A stretch of DNA of 64,000 nt from Mytilus galloprovincialis (Eukaryota; Mollusca; Bivalvia; Mytilida; Mytilidae): NCBI RefSeq assembly GCF_965363235.1, contig NC_134845.1:22880524-22944523 (forward strand). The letters are read 5' to 3'. The notes beneath the pieces were generated by a model. That model ran no database searches. It saw only the letters and a program-made list of their open reading frames with translations, and was not told where the DNA came from. Position 1 is the first letter of the stretch, and every line of letters starts with the position of its first letter. Of this stretch, positions 13,301 through 24,100 are shown piece by piece. The translations under genes and the position numbers were made by a program.

Positions 13301-16300
13301 AATCTCTAATTAGTGTAAACATTCTAACCACATAAAAGAAGATACTGTTTCATTAGGTGTAAAATTTGTTCTATACACTCTATCTAAAATCTGAGACACT
13401 TTTTTGTAGATAATATCAATAGGAACAGCATATAATAAAACCAACACTCTAGGAATAACTATGCAGAAGCTAATTCCAATTGATAGTGGAAATTTGGAGG
13501 ACAATACTTTAGACACAGTTAACATTATAATTGGAACTACATAATTGTTGTATATTACTAACATTGCATTAATTTGAAAGAGTAATCTGTTAGCTATCCA
13601 TAACTACTACTTTTATAAATTTTCAAACATTATCAAGAAAGTTAGAGCATTTTTAAACTTGGAAGTTATAAAATCGTCGTCTTGTGCTAGCTTAAGTGTT
13701 GCTTTTATTTTCACTGTCAAACAACACTTAGGGGTGGCCTTATCTTGGCGAAAGTGGGGTAAACCATCACCTGCCAGCATAAACGAACCTTACGCGACGC
13801 AGTACAAGCACTATAAAACTTTAACACGTAGTAATTGAGAAGTTTTGAATAAGGTTTTTGTGTAACAGACGCAAACTAAAGATTATTTGCGAATGTATAA
13901 AATAGCCGGAATGTTTGGTTGTTTTGTTTTATAGCGGTTGACTATCTCACATAGGTTTATAAGTTAACTGTAGTTAGTGAATATTCTTTTATATATTTCA
14001 GCTGTCGGCCAGTTACTATGTGTATTTACTAGTACCAGTGGCAGTAACAACTACCTCACTCTTTACAATAAAGATGCAGCGCCTACTTATCAGTATGCCT
14101 GTTTAGTAAGTATTCATTTATGCTTATTTTTCCTCTGAATTTTTCAAATGTGTTGTTGATGTAAGGAATTATTTTTGCCATTGTTACTTTCTGGTACCAC
14201 TAGCATTGTAATTCAAATTTTCTTTGATTTATTACCGTTTTGGTGGGGTTCATGGTACTAAGCATTTTTAATTGTAGTCGTCTTTCCCTTTTCAATCTCG
14301 CAACCTGATGGGAAACGTAGAAAATGTTGTCATTACATATGTAGTCATACATAGTAAGTTTCATTTACCTGGAAATATAAACAGAGGTATGGAGATCAAC
14401 CAAAGAATAATCAGACAATGATGCTACAACTGCAAGTCAACATATAACATTAAGCAATCTGACCATGGTGTTTTGTAGAGCGGTGTTAATATGCATAACA
14501 CATAGAATATGTATTCTACATTTGCTTTTGTCAACATAAATTTTGTTTTACTGTACGCATGGTACAGCCGCAACTTATACGGACACATTATAGTTTATAT
14601 TAAAATAAGTTAGGAATAAGAAAAGCACTGTTGGTGGTTTTGGGTGTACATGTTGTGCCGTGAAAGTATAATATTGCATTTTCCGAAATATTTGTCGTAT
14701 ACAATGTCATTCATTGAGGACCAACATGCGTTCTCCACACACCTAAATTGTACATACTATATTCAGGTATACTCAACCTCTGATACCATAGTGTCAGCAT
14801 CTATAAATCCAAAGGAGTGTTTTGATAGTTCACTACAAACTCCAACATCAACTGTACATCCGGATGGAGTTACACGAACTTTCACAAATTATGGTGATTG
14901 TAAGTATTTTATAGCATTACACTTTCAGTATCAGCAGAATTAAGAATTTAAGCATAATGTCATATAATTCAGTATCTTTACCTTACTACCTTACGATTTA
15001 AGTTATCCATTGAATTATTCATATGTTCCGATAGTTTGTAATCATTATAGTGACTATGATTTGTATAAGATATTTCTTATAGAATGTAAAAAAGTGTAGT
15101 TGTCCTCACAAACAACTATTTGTTATGTATTAGTGCTAAAAATCAGTGTAGCTATTTAGGTAAAATCGACTTCTGGAACCATTGTATCAGCATTCAACCT
15201 TACGGTTTGTTTTGATAGTACACTGCAAACTTCTACATCACAACACACCCACTGACTTCCTAAAGTTTCATCGGAATAGGCTCAGGAAAGCAATAATTGC
15301 GTTCATCAAAATAATTTATTTGATTGAAGCATATTCTATAAAACGTATATGCGATATGATAATAGAAAAGAGAGGCAACGGTTACTAAAGGGATATTCTA
15401 ACTCCAAAGTCTTTCCTTATTAATTGTCATTTACCAGTAAAGATTAACGAATTAGTATTCAATTTATTTGTATATATTTCTTATTTCAGCTGTATGTTGT
15501 AAGTATAGATTTTTATCAATTCCAATTATCATTGGCTTTTTTTCTTTCTCTTCCAACTGCTTTTTTGTAACAATTGAGTACCAGACTTTGTAAAAATCAG
15601 TTATGAATAATTTCAAAACATGGTCTATAAAAGAACCTGCCTGCCTATGTTACTGTAATCCCCATTTTGGGTTTGAAGGGGAGGTCTTGCATGTTCCCTT
15701 ATTCGAGCAATATCTAGAACAAATTTGATTAGAATGGATTTAGATCCCATCAAATGTCAACTATTAGTGTATTTCCACCAAATAAAAGCGTATATATACC
15801 AGAATAATCAAAAGACGAATGTTATATTCATGTTCCATTATACATTCTGAACTGAAATAGTGTAAAAAGTAAAATCACAAAAATACTGAACTCATAGGAA
15901 AATCAATTAGGAAAGTCCATAATAAATGGCAAAATCAAATAACAAAACGCAACAAAAACGAATGGACAAGAACTGTCATATTCCTGACTTGGTACAGGCA
16001 TTTTCAAATGTAGAAAATGGTGGATTAAACCTGGTTCCATAGCGCTAACCCTCTCACTTTAATAACAGTCTTTTTAGTGGGATGTTGTTTGCCATTTCTT
16101 TCACCACTGTCTGATTCTTATGAGATTGGCACTTGCAGTATTAATGATGAAAAATGCAGTGTTGTACAGTGTTTAAACCCTTTTGTTTTGCCTAATATAT
16201 TGTAATAGTAGCAAACTAAATGATGAATTCAACATTATTTATATCATGAACCTGTTCAACATGCAGTCAAAGACTTTACCGTTACCTTCTTTTATATCAT

Positions 16301-17092
16301 TTGAATTCTAAATAGTGGCTATTATTTGTAAGTTTTAATTAACTATCGAACTGAAGCTTAAATTGTAATAGCATTGACCAATACACGAAGCCAGGCGAAT
16401 TATTAATATAGTATTTAAAAAGGTTTTAATTCAGACTTTTTATCGGAATTCTCTAAAGTAACTTGCAAAAATTGAAATATTAATTTGTAAAATAAGTTAT
16501 TATTCAGTTTTTCTATTCATTAATAATATGCAAGACTAATAAATTGCTTGCATTTTATCAGTTTTAGTTAAAGTAACATCTTAAGAAACATATCAAAAGT
16601 AAACATTTTTTGTTTTTGTCTTCTTTTTTGTTGTTGAGTGTTCAGCGTCTTTTAATAGTATCTACTCATAAAATTATTTTTTTTATCCTTCATTAGTATT
16701 TATTTCTTTCAGATCCATCGTCGTCACCGACATCTACCAATTTACTATGGCTGTATATATTAATAGCAATTATTATTATTCTTATAATAATTGCTATCAT
16801 AATACTGATATGCTATCTGAAACGTAAGAAGAAACGAAAAGAACAGAAAAAAGCAGATGAAGAATCATTGCACCCTTCTGAATCAGAAGAAGAAGAAAAG
16901 AGAAACGATGAAGAACAAAAACGAGACGAAAAGAAACGAGAAGAACAAAAACGTGAACCAAGTCCCATTCCAGTGAAAGATGAGGACAGGACTTCCATAG
17001 ACTCGGGAATTCAGCAGGATAAAAAAGAAGAGGAGAAAGCCAAGAAAGTGGTAATAGTGAGTGTGACATTAGTTCTTTCTTTAATACTGTAG
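4141..17092 (+). CDS. Single-pass membrane receptor-like protein, 5' incomplete (8 exons seen)
   Basis: Joined exons 4141-4339, 4591-4703, 8918-9049, 10549-10707, 14002-14105, 14767-14899, 15490-15498 and 16713-17092 give one open frame of 408 residues with matching intron phases. The ectodomain begins with a cysteine/tryptophan block (PACDNPLPF, then GTWTI), continues through a second cysteine-rich block with the glycosylation sequon NYT, and ends in a Ser/Thr/Pro stalk. A transmembrane helix of about 25 Ile/Leu/Ala residues follows, then KRKKKRK and a long Lys/Glu tail. The pattern resembles invertebrate ectodomain families named as DUFs (perhaps DUF7042-7045), but I cannot confirm this. 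Ligand and function are unknown. No signal peptide exon was found, so the N terminus is missing. The tail either stops at 17092, with AATAAA at 17147, or is spliced at 17051/17057 into the phase-0 exons from 21994 on. A paralogue lies at 54923-61715 on the minus strand. Confidence 0.75.
4591..4703 (+). CDS. Receptor exon b
   Basis: Acceptor TTTTATTAG, donor GTATGT. It completes the codon left open by the previous exon and encodes STTTVNLFGGPKTIYVCVKF, ending near YLYYFGS. The alternating hydrophobic pattern suggests beta strands. It leaves in phase 1, as do most exons of this gene. Confidence 0.75.
6001..6132 (+). repeat. Decayed copy of Penelope-like 3' tail
   Basis: The order of landmarks (GAACTAGTAT, a GACGCC block, a GCTG block, a GTTGTTGTC block) follows the 3' untranslated tail seen at 57605-57784 and, in reverse, at 31351-31520. 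Similarity is patchy, so this is an old fragment or a SINE sharing that tail. Confidence 0.4.
6160..6290 (+). repeat. Dispersed repeat, copy 1 of family with AATGGCAAAATCAAA
   Basis: Shares AGTAAAATCACAAAAATACT, then ACTGAACTC, AATGGCAAAATCAAA, CGAATGGACA-like and AACTGTCATATTC-like blocks with 15858-16070. Reverse-oriented relatives are at 49930-50040 and 51820-51890. It is non-coding; the class is unknown. Confidence 0.55.
8918..9049 (+). CDS. Receptor exon c
   Basis: Acceptor TTTCCAG, donor GTATTA (weaker than its neighbours). Phase 1 in, phase 1 out, 132 bp. It encodes STTLAAGTYERIILLPTAS, then NFDSHCADK and ends THVAIKD. Because it is phase-symmetric it could be skipped without shifting the frame. 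The paralogue's matching exon, if it has one, lies outside the window. Confidence 0.65.
9455..10045 (+). repeat. Composite of SINE-like repeats
   Basis: Two repeats abut. The first (9455-9640) has GTGCCAATGAGG, CTCTCCATC, AAAGTACGGTCTTCAACAC and GGCTCATACC, shared in part with 19577-19700 and 47566-47640. The second (9765-10045) matches 25965-26240 over its full length (GTGACCTACCGAAT, TTACCGGATTTG, TACCCTTC, GCACCTG, AGTTTTCTATG, then GCATTGTCAGTTTATTTT and GTCCCTCTGGTATCTTTC). The short open frames crossing it are by-products of the repeat. Confidence 0.65.
10549..10707 (+). CDS. Receptor exon d (cysteine module)
   Basis: Acceptor TGTTTCAG, donor GTAAGT. Phase 1 to phase 1, 159 bp. It encodes ITCPTSIHGTFSYSDTSC, then DVCSTLTQFYF and NYTVCAEEQ. 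It aligns with the minus-strand exon 61518-61715, which has LLGVFSYT, SCGTG and LNYTTCATT: the G-x-F-S-Y core, the cysteine order and the N-Y-T-x-C sequon are kept. This exon is the clearest evidence that the two loci are paralogues. Confidence 0.8.
11871..12150. mobile_element. MITE with TTAA target site and perfect short inverted repeats
   Basis: The element reads TTAA, then GGTGGTACCTAACAC, about 240 bp of non-coding AT-rich DNA, the exact inverse GTGTTAGGTACCACC, and TTAA. Fifteen bases at each end are perfectly inverted. A TTAA target duplication is what piggyBac-type transposases make; some other families use related sites, so the superfamily is inferred. There is no ORF, so the element is non-autonomous. 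Intact ends suggest a fairly recent insertion. Confidence 0.8.
12685..12740 (+). repeat. Truncated hammerhead-type element
   Basis: Contains GTCTTATTTAGACGAAACG followed by CGCGTCTGGC and CCCGGTACC: helix II, the GAAA box and helix III of the hammerhead fold. The upstream CTGATGA box is absent, so it cannot fold as a ribozyme. It lies in the receptor intron in the sense direction. Confidence 0.65.
14002..14105 (+). CDS. Receptor exon e
   Basis: Acceptor ATATATTTCAG, donor GTAAGT. Phase 1 in, phase 0 out, 104 bp. It encodes VGQLLCVFTSTSGSNNYLTL and ends TYQYACL. The minus-strand exon 59876-59979 has the same length, the same phases and a matching pattern (TGIFFNVANVTATGSTYYT, ending IFTCI). 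Confidence 0.8.
14767..14899 (+). CDS. Receptor exon f
   Basis: Acceptor ACTATATTCAG, donor GTAAGT. Phase 0 in, phase 1 out, 133 bp. It encodes VYSTSDTIVSASINPKECF and ends TRTFTNYGD. It matches the minus-strand exon 58964-59087, which begins VSQSGSSRSISTNPGGC. This is the last folded ectodomain segment before the stalk. Confidence 0.75.
15490..15498 (+). CDS. Receptor 9-base microexon
   Basis: CTGTATGTT sits between a good acceptor (TTATTTCAG) and a strong donor (GTAAGTAT). It enters and leaves in phase 1 and adds three residues, S-V-C, just before the stalk. Its extra cysteine would change disulphide pairing if included. Skipping keeps the frame, so it may be alternative. It could also be a chance splice-site pair. 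Confidence 0.5.
15858..16075 (+). repeat. Dispersed repeat, copy 2 of family with AATGGCAAAATCAAA
   Basis: Same block order as 6160-6290 and extends further 3' through CATATTCCTGACTTGGTACA, GTAGAAAATGGTGGATTAAA and CCTCTCACTTTAATAACAG. It lies in the intron before the transmembrane exon and is non-coding. Confidence 0.6.
16713..17092 (+). CDS. Receptor transmembrane and cytoplasmic-tail exon
   Basis: Acceptor TTTCTTTCAG. It encodes a short stalk YPSSSPTSTN, a helix starting LLWLYILIAIIIILIII, then YLKRKKKRKEQKK and a tail alternating Glu and Lys/Arg (SESEEEEK, KRDEKKREEQ), ending DSGIQQDKKEEEKAKKV. Beyond 17050 the frame continues into VIVSVTLVLSLIL and a stop at 17092. That sudden hydrophobic ending reads like retained intron, and a strong GTGAGT donor sits at 17057 (alternative GTAATA at 17051), so splicing onward is likely in at least some transcripts. 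Confidence 0.75.
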
Positions 17093-18088
17093 CTTATGTG
17101 TGATATATATTTACATAGTTTGATGCTAGAATTAGACAACTAACACAATAAAACTTTATCTTTACACTTTCCTTAATCTTTGGATTACAACATGAGTGTG
17201 TGCTTTTCTTTAATTTCTACTGCCTTTCGTGTGATAAAAGTTAAATTTGAATTTAGCATATAGTGTTAGTTAGACGATTCCCTCCCAGAAAAAAGGAAGA
17301 ACAAACATATTGGTAAAATAAATATCACAGTCTAATAAAGAAATTATTGTTTAATGGTTGGGATGTGTGGTATTGTTACCTTTGCCTTATGCTTTATATT
17401 TCGATGTATATGCATGACAATATAAATGTACCAAAGCTACAAGGTTACAAGGATCAAGTTTTCCTTTAATATTCTCCTAAAAGTACTTAAATCCCAATCT
17501 ATCTTCTGACTTTTTTACTAGGTCTTTATTGCATAACAAAAAGAATCATTTAATTCGATATAGTGACCTCTATTTATGACACACAGGAATCGGATAAGTC
17601 AATACATTGACCTCTATTACATTAACACAACGAATCTAATTATTAAATACAGAAACCTTTATTTCATTGCATCCTTCAAAAGTTGTTTGATCTGACATCC
17701 ATAATTAGACTATTTCCAAAGTTAGGACTTGAACATTAATGAATCAATATTGTAATTTAATCCAGACAATTTAATTCTCATGAAATGCAGAATTTTAACT
17801 GCAAAGGTGAAGGATATTCATCTGCAAATTGCATGTTAGATTTTACCTGAACAATTGTCAATTAAAAGTCCATAGAACTATTGAATCTTTTCTTCTTGGT
17901 TTAAATACACAACATTAGCTTCGCTATCAACGAAGTATTCAATATAAAAAACCTATTGAAATTAAAAAGGAAAGCTTTTATAAGTGCTTCAATATTTTCT
18001 TTTTAAAAGTTATAGACATGATTTAAATACAAAATTGTAAAATTCAAACACAAAGTTTATGATGTAAAACCATTAGACTTATTCAATA
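17093..18088 (+). other. Spacer or intron, possible internal promoter
   Basis: No exon is visible. A TATAAAA motif at 17943, about 145 bases before the ATG at 18089, could drive an internal start; in such AT-rich DNA a chance match is just as likely. The rest is featureless. Confidence 0.3.
17147..17152 (+). terminator. Polyadenylation signal AATAAA for short receptor form
   Basis: AATAAA lies 55 bases past the 17092 stop and is followed by a T-rich stretch. It supports a transcript that ends here without splicing to the downstream exons. Confidence 0.45.
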
Positions 18089-18148
18089 ATGTCGGATAAT
18101 AGTAAAACAGATTACCAAGGTGACTTTCATCACAATAGCGATTCAGAG
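18089..18148 (+). CDS. Possible first coding exon with ATG
   Basis: Encodes MSDNSKTDYQGDFHHNSDSE, then a GTATGT donor in phase 0. An in-frame stop lies 15 bases upstream (TAG at 18074). The same TAG could serve as an acceptor, but its pyrimidine tract is poor, so a translation start is the better reading. If so, this transcript makes a soluble protein without membrane anchor. Confidence 0.5.
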
Positions 18149-21100
18149 GTATGTAAATTTACTCTATGAAAATATCTACGTATAACTTTTGTTAAGTTTA
18201 ATTGATTATATAAAATGGGAATAGTATGATTCTTAGCTTTTTTGTTGATACAAGTCTTTAATCTTAAATCATTTTTTATTTAAAATTGTTTGTAATTTGT
18301 AAACAGATTTTTATATAATTTCGTCTGTCTTACAAATGTATGTTTACAAACAAGTATTTCTTTCATTATAAAGCATTTTGTTACGTTTCTACTTAGTGTC
18401 CACCGGAAGTATCAAACTAAGTCCATAAACAACAAATAAGTAAATAGTAAAATGGTAAAAACATATCTTTATATTTTTCATTTTCGCTATCAGTTTCACA
18501 TATTTCACACGTGGACAATACTTATGATATAACATTAGTTGTTGTCATTTCGAATACAACTAAATCCAAAACATACTATATTTTTAATATGCAACATATC
18601 CATTATCTACTTTCAATTATTAACAGACTATTCCAATGATGTTTTATTAAAGTACATCTTAGTATTAGAAAAGCCATGTGGTATATGTACCTATCCGGCA
18701 TGCTCTTGAAATATATACATGATATATGCGTGATAAGTCTACAAATTGGACCTTTCTTTATTTCTTGTTACTAGAAATTATAGGAACTGCTATTTATTTG
18801 TAACACTATCGTATCTGACTATTGAATTAGTTCTGTTGAACATGAAAGGCAATCAATCATCAACATTATCTGACAAAGAGCTAAGGGATGACCTGCAATT
18901 AAATGGCTTTGATCTCAAAATTGCAAATCGTAACCAGTTGTCTTACATTTAGTCATACTGCTATTTGGACATTTGCATTGACTGGCGCCACACAAATAGA
19001 AACACAGCCCCATGACAACATTGCATAACAACATATCACAAGAAGACTCATTGCAAATCAATTAAATATTGTTTGCAATTCAGTTTCCTTTTAAATTGTT
19101 ATTTAATATTCAATACATTCACATCTAAATAGATAAGTTGTCCTTCATGAATTACATTATCATTGTTGAAAAAGCAAATAGAGACCATGAATTTAAATTT
19201 CAAAATTCACTGTTGTTTAAAGAACGATAAATTTATTGAAACAAGTTTCATTAGTAAATTTGTTCTCTGCTTAAATTTGATAAAGAATTGAAATGGTAAG
19301 GAAACATAATCTATATAAATATATTTCATCTATTGACCATTTTACTAAAAGGAGATAAGTTTTTATTTTGTGTATTAATGTTTCACTACAAGATATATGG
19401 GAAACTTTATGAATCGGGAAAGTGGGGTAAGAAAATTTGTTTTAAAATAATATTTTATGTATTTTTGTTATTTTCAAACTTGAATATATTGACCTGAAGC
19501 TCAATGTTAACAGTTCTGGTATTATGTATCAATATGCATAATTCAACAAGAGATGACCACTAAACTCTCCAGTATATAACAACATGTGGTATGAGTGTCA
19601 ATGAGAAAACTCTTCACCAAGTCGCACTTTGCAAAAGAAAGACAATATAGGTAAAAGTAGGGTCTTCAAGACGGAATCTTTGCTCACACCGAAAAGCAAG
19701 TTTATGTTCAAATTATACAAGTTAAGTCCCCGTATAGAATATTGTATTGCCTAATGATAAAAAGTGACTCTTATTATCCGAATTCAACTTTCTAAAACGA
19801 GCTGAAGTTTTATTTGAAACAAGCTACGTGAGTGCAATTTCCAAAGTATTCAATGGAAAAACAATCGTCATACAAAGACGTATTGTAAATTTGTCTACAT
19901 GTAAGACAAAAGAGAAAACGTTAATGACTAAACTCTATTTCTGTCTTACCAGTCATACATCCCTTACTGACGTCTTGATTTTTAACTCTTGTGAAGCAAA
20001 TGTTTTTCAGATCTTTCTGAAAATTGAAAAAAAGGAGAGTCTATGAAAATGAATTTTAGACATTGACAATGTTATTGAATAACCCACATTTCTACATGTA
20101 AGACAAAAGAGAAAAGATTAATGACTAAACACTATTTCTGTCTTACCAGCCATACATCCCTTACTGACGTCTTGATTTTTAACTCTTGTGAAGCAAATGT
20201 TTTCAGATCTTTCTAAAAATTGAAAAAGGAGAATCTATGAAAATGAATTTCAGACATTAACAATGTTATTCAATAACCCACATTTTATGGAGTGTTTGCA
20301 TCTAATATATCCAAGATGATGGATACTCTTGAATTTAAAATATCTGGTTCATATCTTATTGTTTTCGTCGTTATTTACACAGATTCACAACTTCAAAGTA
20401 CACTCTGTAGCAAGTGTGTTGATTTCAACATTCCAATTGCAAACTACTTATTTATTAACAGTAAAATATCCTCTACCTTATCATATGGTGAAACGCACTT
20501 GAATGTAACAACTATACATCAATTCCCTTTGCGTTCCAAAATGCGTTTGGCACAAAATCGGTCACAAGTGCGGAAATGAGGAAATACGACATGTATCGAT
20601 ACCATATAAGTTTTGCGGTCACAACAAATTGACAAATACGATGTGTCTCAACTCATACCGACTTATGCCGATTGCTGCAGGAATATCGTTAGATGCTTAC
20701 CACTTTGAAACAACTAACCTCTCTTCTTTAAGATTTATTGAGATTCCCTTTTTTCCACCTTGATAAGCAAAACAAATGAAAGATAACAGGAAAAGCAAAA
20801 CGTCATGGATAGAGCTAGCTATCTATTTCTCCAAAAACATCACATGGCTATTCTAAGAGGACTTTATTTACAAAAATATTGCATTAGTTTTACCAATCTG
20901 GATGTTTTTGAAACTTGTCAAAGATACAAGGCTCATTATTTTAATCCCTAATATTTCTTTCTCAATAATCTGGTTTTGGTACAATTCATCTTATCAATCA
21001 AGCAGATCAATGATAAGCTATGCATTGTATTCTCTCTCTTTTGATGCATAAAAGAAGAATTTTAAAAATGACATTAAAAAAGAACACTTGCATGTTCCCC

Positions 21101-24100
21101 TTACCTTTCTTTTTGTGGGTCACTATTAATTTCTGATTTTCAACCTGTTTGTTTTCATAGTTGAATCCCTTTTTTAGCTTCCTTCACGAATATATTTAAA
21201 TTTTTGCATGTCACAGAGAGACAACAAATCGAACATCATAAATAAACTAAGTTCTTTTGATTTATTAAACCTTTATTCCATTTCCCCCGAATCCACATAT
21301 ACTCAAATGTCAGACAAAAGGAGAGTACTATGTATAGAATAACTGTACATGATCTCAAAATATAAATGGTATTTGTACAAGGCTTAGAAACAGGAAGAAA
21401 ACGAGGATGGCATAGCATTTCTTCCTGTTTCGAGCCAAGTACAAATAATATTTCTATTTCGAGGCAATGTGTGGTTATTCTTTATATACTGCAACTCTTA
21501 TAACTGTTCTTAATGAAATATTAAGGTAAAAACGATCATTTTTAATATGAAGCTCACGACATAAACTTTCCGCGCACCTGTATAATTATTTTATTGACAT
21601 CATAAATAAAATTCTATGGACATGTACTGTAAACGTCATAAACAAGGCGGTGACTGTATATCACATTTGAATATACGGTCAATAAATAAAAGGCAACAGT
21701 AGTATACCGATGTTCAAAACTCATAATTCCATAGAAAAAAAACAAATGACTATGTATAAAATAAGATAAGTTTTACTGTATATTCTCCCCGGATATCAGT
21801 TATAATTGTATGTAGCAGGGATACTTGATGGAATGCTGTACATTAAGTAATTTGTTAAAACAGCAAGGAGTGGAATAAAGAATTTATGAATGTTAAAAAA
21901 AAAAAAAAATGCGAGTCACAAACCAAAACCGAGAGAAATGCAATTTGACTAAGCAGATAATACAGCTGCAGTATATATCATGTTATTTTGTAGGTGGACA
22001 AAAGAGAGGATAAAGAGGAGGTAATTATGACACATTTTGCACAGACGGGATTGTACATGTTTATAAACAACATGAGTTTAATATTGAGTTTTCCAATAGT
22101 TTATTAAAACTCTGTATAATAGATTCATGTTTTACTAAGAGGATAAAAGTTGAATGGTATGATCCTCAAATATACAATTGGCATGATTTGCATTATTAGA
22201 AAAAAAAGTTATTATTTTAATAACTTAATTATTAAAAGCGTCATTTTTATTTAATCAATAAGTTTGTCTGTTGATTTGAATGGGAAAAGGGACCAAAGTA
22301 TTTGTCAACACAAAGCCAAAGTCAATCCAAAGATTTACATAACTGATGAATAGACAAATAGAGCAAAGGAAAACAAAAATATTCTGTGTATGAATTTTTA
22401 TGATTGTAAAATTATTTGTAAATTATATTATTTTTAGTTTATATACTGAATATAGATAGTTTACCTTGATAGATATATATTTACAATTTTCAGGAGCAAC
22501 AAAAATCAGACGAGAATAGTAATGATATGTCCCAAGAAAACGAAAATTTAACTGAAGAAGCTAATATTGATAAAGAAATTCAAAATAATGAAATCATAAA
22601 TAATAACACAGATGATAAGGAAAACATTGATAATGACCAAATTTTAAAACCTGAAAATGATTATATTAATGATGATAATATAGAAAACTATGTAGGGCAA
22701 AACAATAATGGCATAGAAGAAAATAAAACTATTGACCAAGAAATAATAAAGAATGACCAAAATGAACAAATGGAACAAAGTAAGGAAATTGAAAACGATG
22801 ATGGAACTGAAACAAAAACTGACCCCAAAGATAAAACAATAGATGATAATAGTAATCCTTTACAAAATAATAGTATTGAATTAAATGAAAAGGAAGGGGA
22901 TGCAAAAGATAATAATGAACCAAAAAATGATGTACACGAGGACCAAACTCCCCAAAATGAAACTAAAATTGAAATTGAGGATGACAATTCTGATAACAAT
23001 GTAGCCAAAAAGCAAAATCGAAAAGTCAAAATTTATGAAAGAGTTGATTTGGATGGCAACTTGGACCAGCGTAAACCAGATGATGTCACTGGTGAAAAGA
23101 ACACTGAACAGATCACCCAAACAGTATTGATCACTCCTATATAGTAGACATAGAAGTTTTCCCAATTCCTATACAACAATTCTAAATAACCACTTTCTAT
23201 AACAAATAAATACTCTGCTTTCACATGCTATTAACTTTGACGAACTAACAATGATACATAACAATTATCTCTCTATGTATATAATTATGTATAAAATATA
23301 GTACTTTTATTTGTATCTTAACTAATATTTCTTTCTGCTTGAACAGCATGATCTACTAGAGCTTCATATAGATGCGTTTCGACTTATGTCAAACAAAATA
23401 ATAATTTATAGTTACGATATTGAAATAAATTCTACCAAAAAGAAAAATGTAAAAATCGTTAAATCAATGTCTCTTAATCCTCGTTTTAATATGATTTTCA
23501 GAAACCAGTTAACGACTAGAAATGAAAAAGTCAGTTTTACACATTTTGAAATTCGTAAAATTTTATATGAATCAGATATTATGTATATGTATGATTTTAA
23601 TATTTCTGTTTTCTGTTCGCTTCAACAATAACATAATATTGTTTATTTTTTTTTTCAGATTAAAGTCAAAGAACAAGAAGATGAGGTAACAACTAATTCA
23701 TTTGCTGTAAAATTACCTTTGAAAATATCTGCCAAAATATAGTGTTCAAAACATATTTAAGATCTAACATATATAAATAGATATCAATACATGTTAAACA
23801 CTTCTCTCTGGTCTAGCTAGGTCAGACATGTTACTTTATATATCTATATAACTCAAAAATGATACCACAGCAAACTTTATTACGGTTTACTTGCTAATAG
23901 ACCAGCATGTCAAAGATAAAGGCAACAGTAACAATGACATATACATACTGTAACTCTTAAAGTTCTTTACTGATCACTGTTCTAAAACTTGTAAATATTC
24001 ATAGAAGATTGCCACTGATGTATAGGCAAGACACGAAGTACAACCATGAAATCACGTAATTGAAAAATGAAGAAGAAGAAATAGAATTATAACCAAATCT

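Larger units (their letters stand above)
10708..14001 (+). other. Intron of receptor gene with MITE and ribozyme fragment
   Basis: A 3.3 kb intron. It contains the TTAA-flanked MITE at 11871-12150 and a truncated hammerhead-type element at 12685-12740. The open frames at 13153-13335 (+) and 13310-13564 (-) have no homology I recognise and no usable splice sites of the right phase. I see no further exon. Confidence 0.6.
18149..21993 (+). other. Intron with tandem duplication and repeats
   Basis: A 3.8 kb intron. It holds a SINE-like fragment (19577-19700), a 197-bp tandem duplication (19894-20286) and an AATAAA plus A-tract (21873-21909). The open frames at 18746-18952, 19828-20046 and 20292-20579 have no domain I know and no fitting splice sites. 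Confidence 0.55.

Noticed and set aside
13153-13564. Frames of 60 and 84 codons in the receptor intron
   Set aside because: No family resemblance, overlapping on opposite strands, and no splice sites in the phase the gene needs.
16797-17069. Minus-strand frames of 61-90 codons
   Set aside because: Shadows of the Lys/Glu-rich receptor tail.
17943-17949. TATAAAA as a firm promoter
   Set aside because: A single TATA word in AT-rich DNA is not evidence; kept only as a low-confidence note.
22688-23165. Minus-strand frames of 64-113 codons
   Set aside because: Shadows of the A-rich, Asn/Glu-coding exon on the plus strand.
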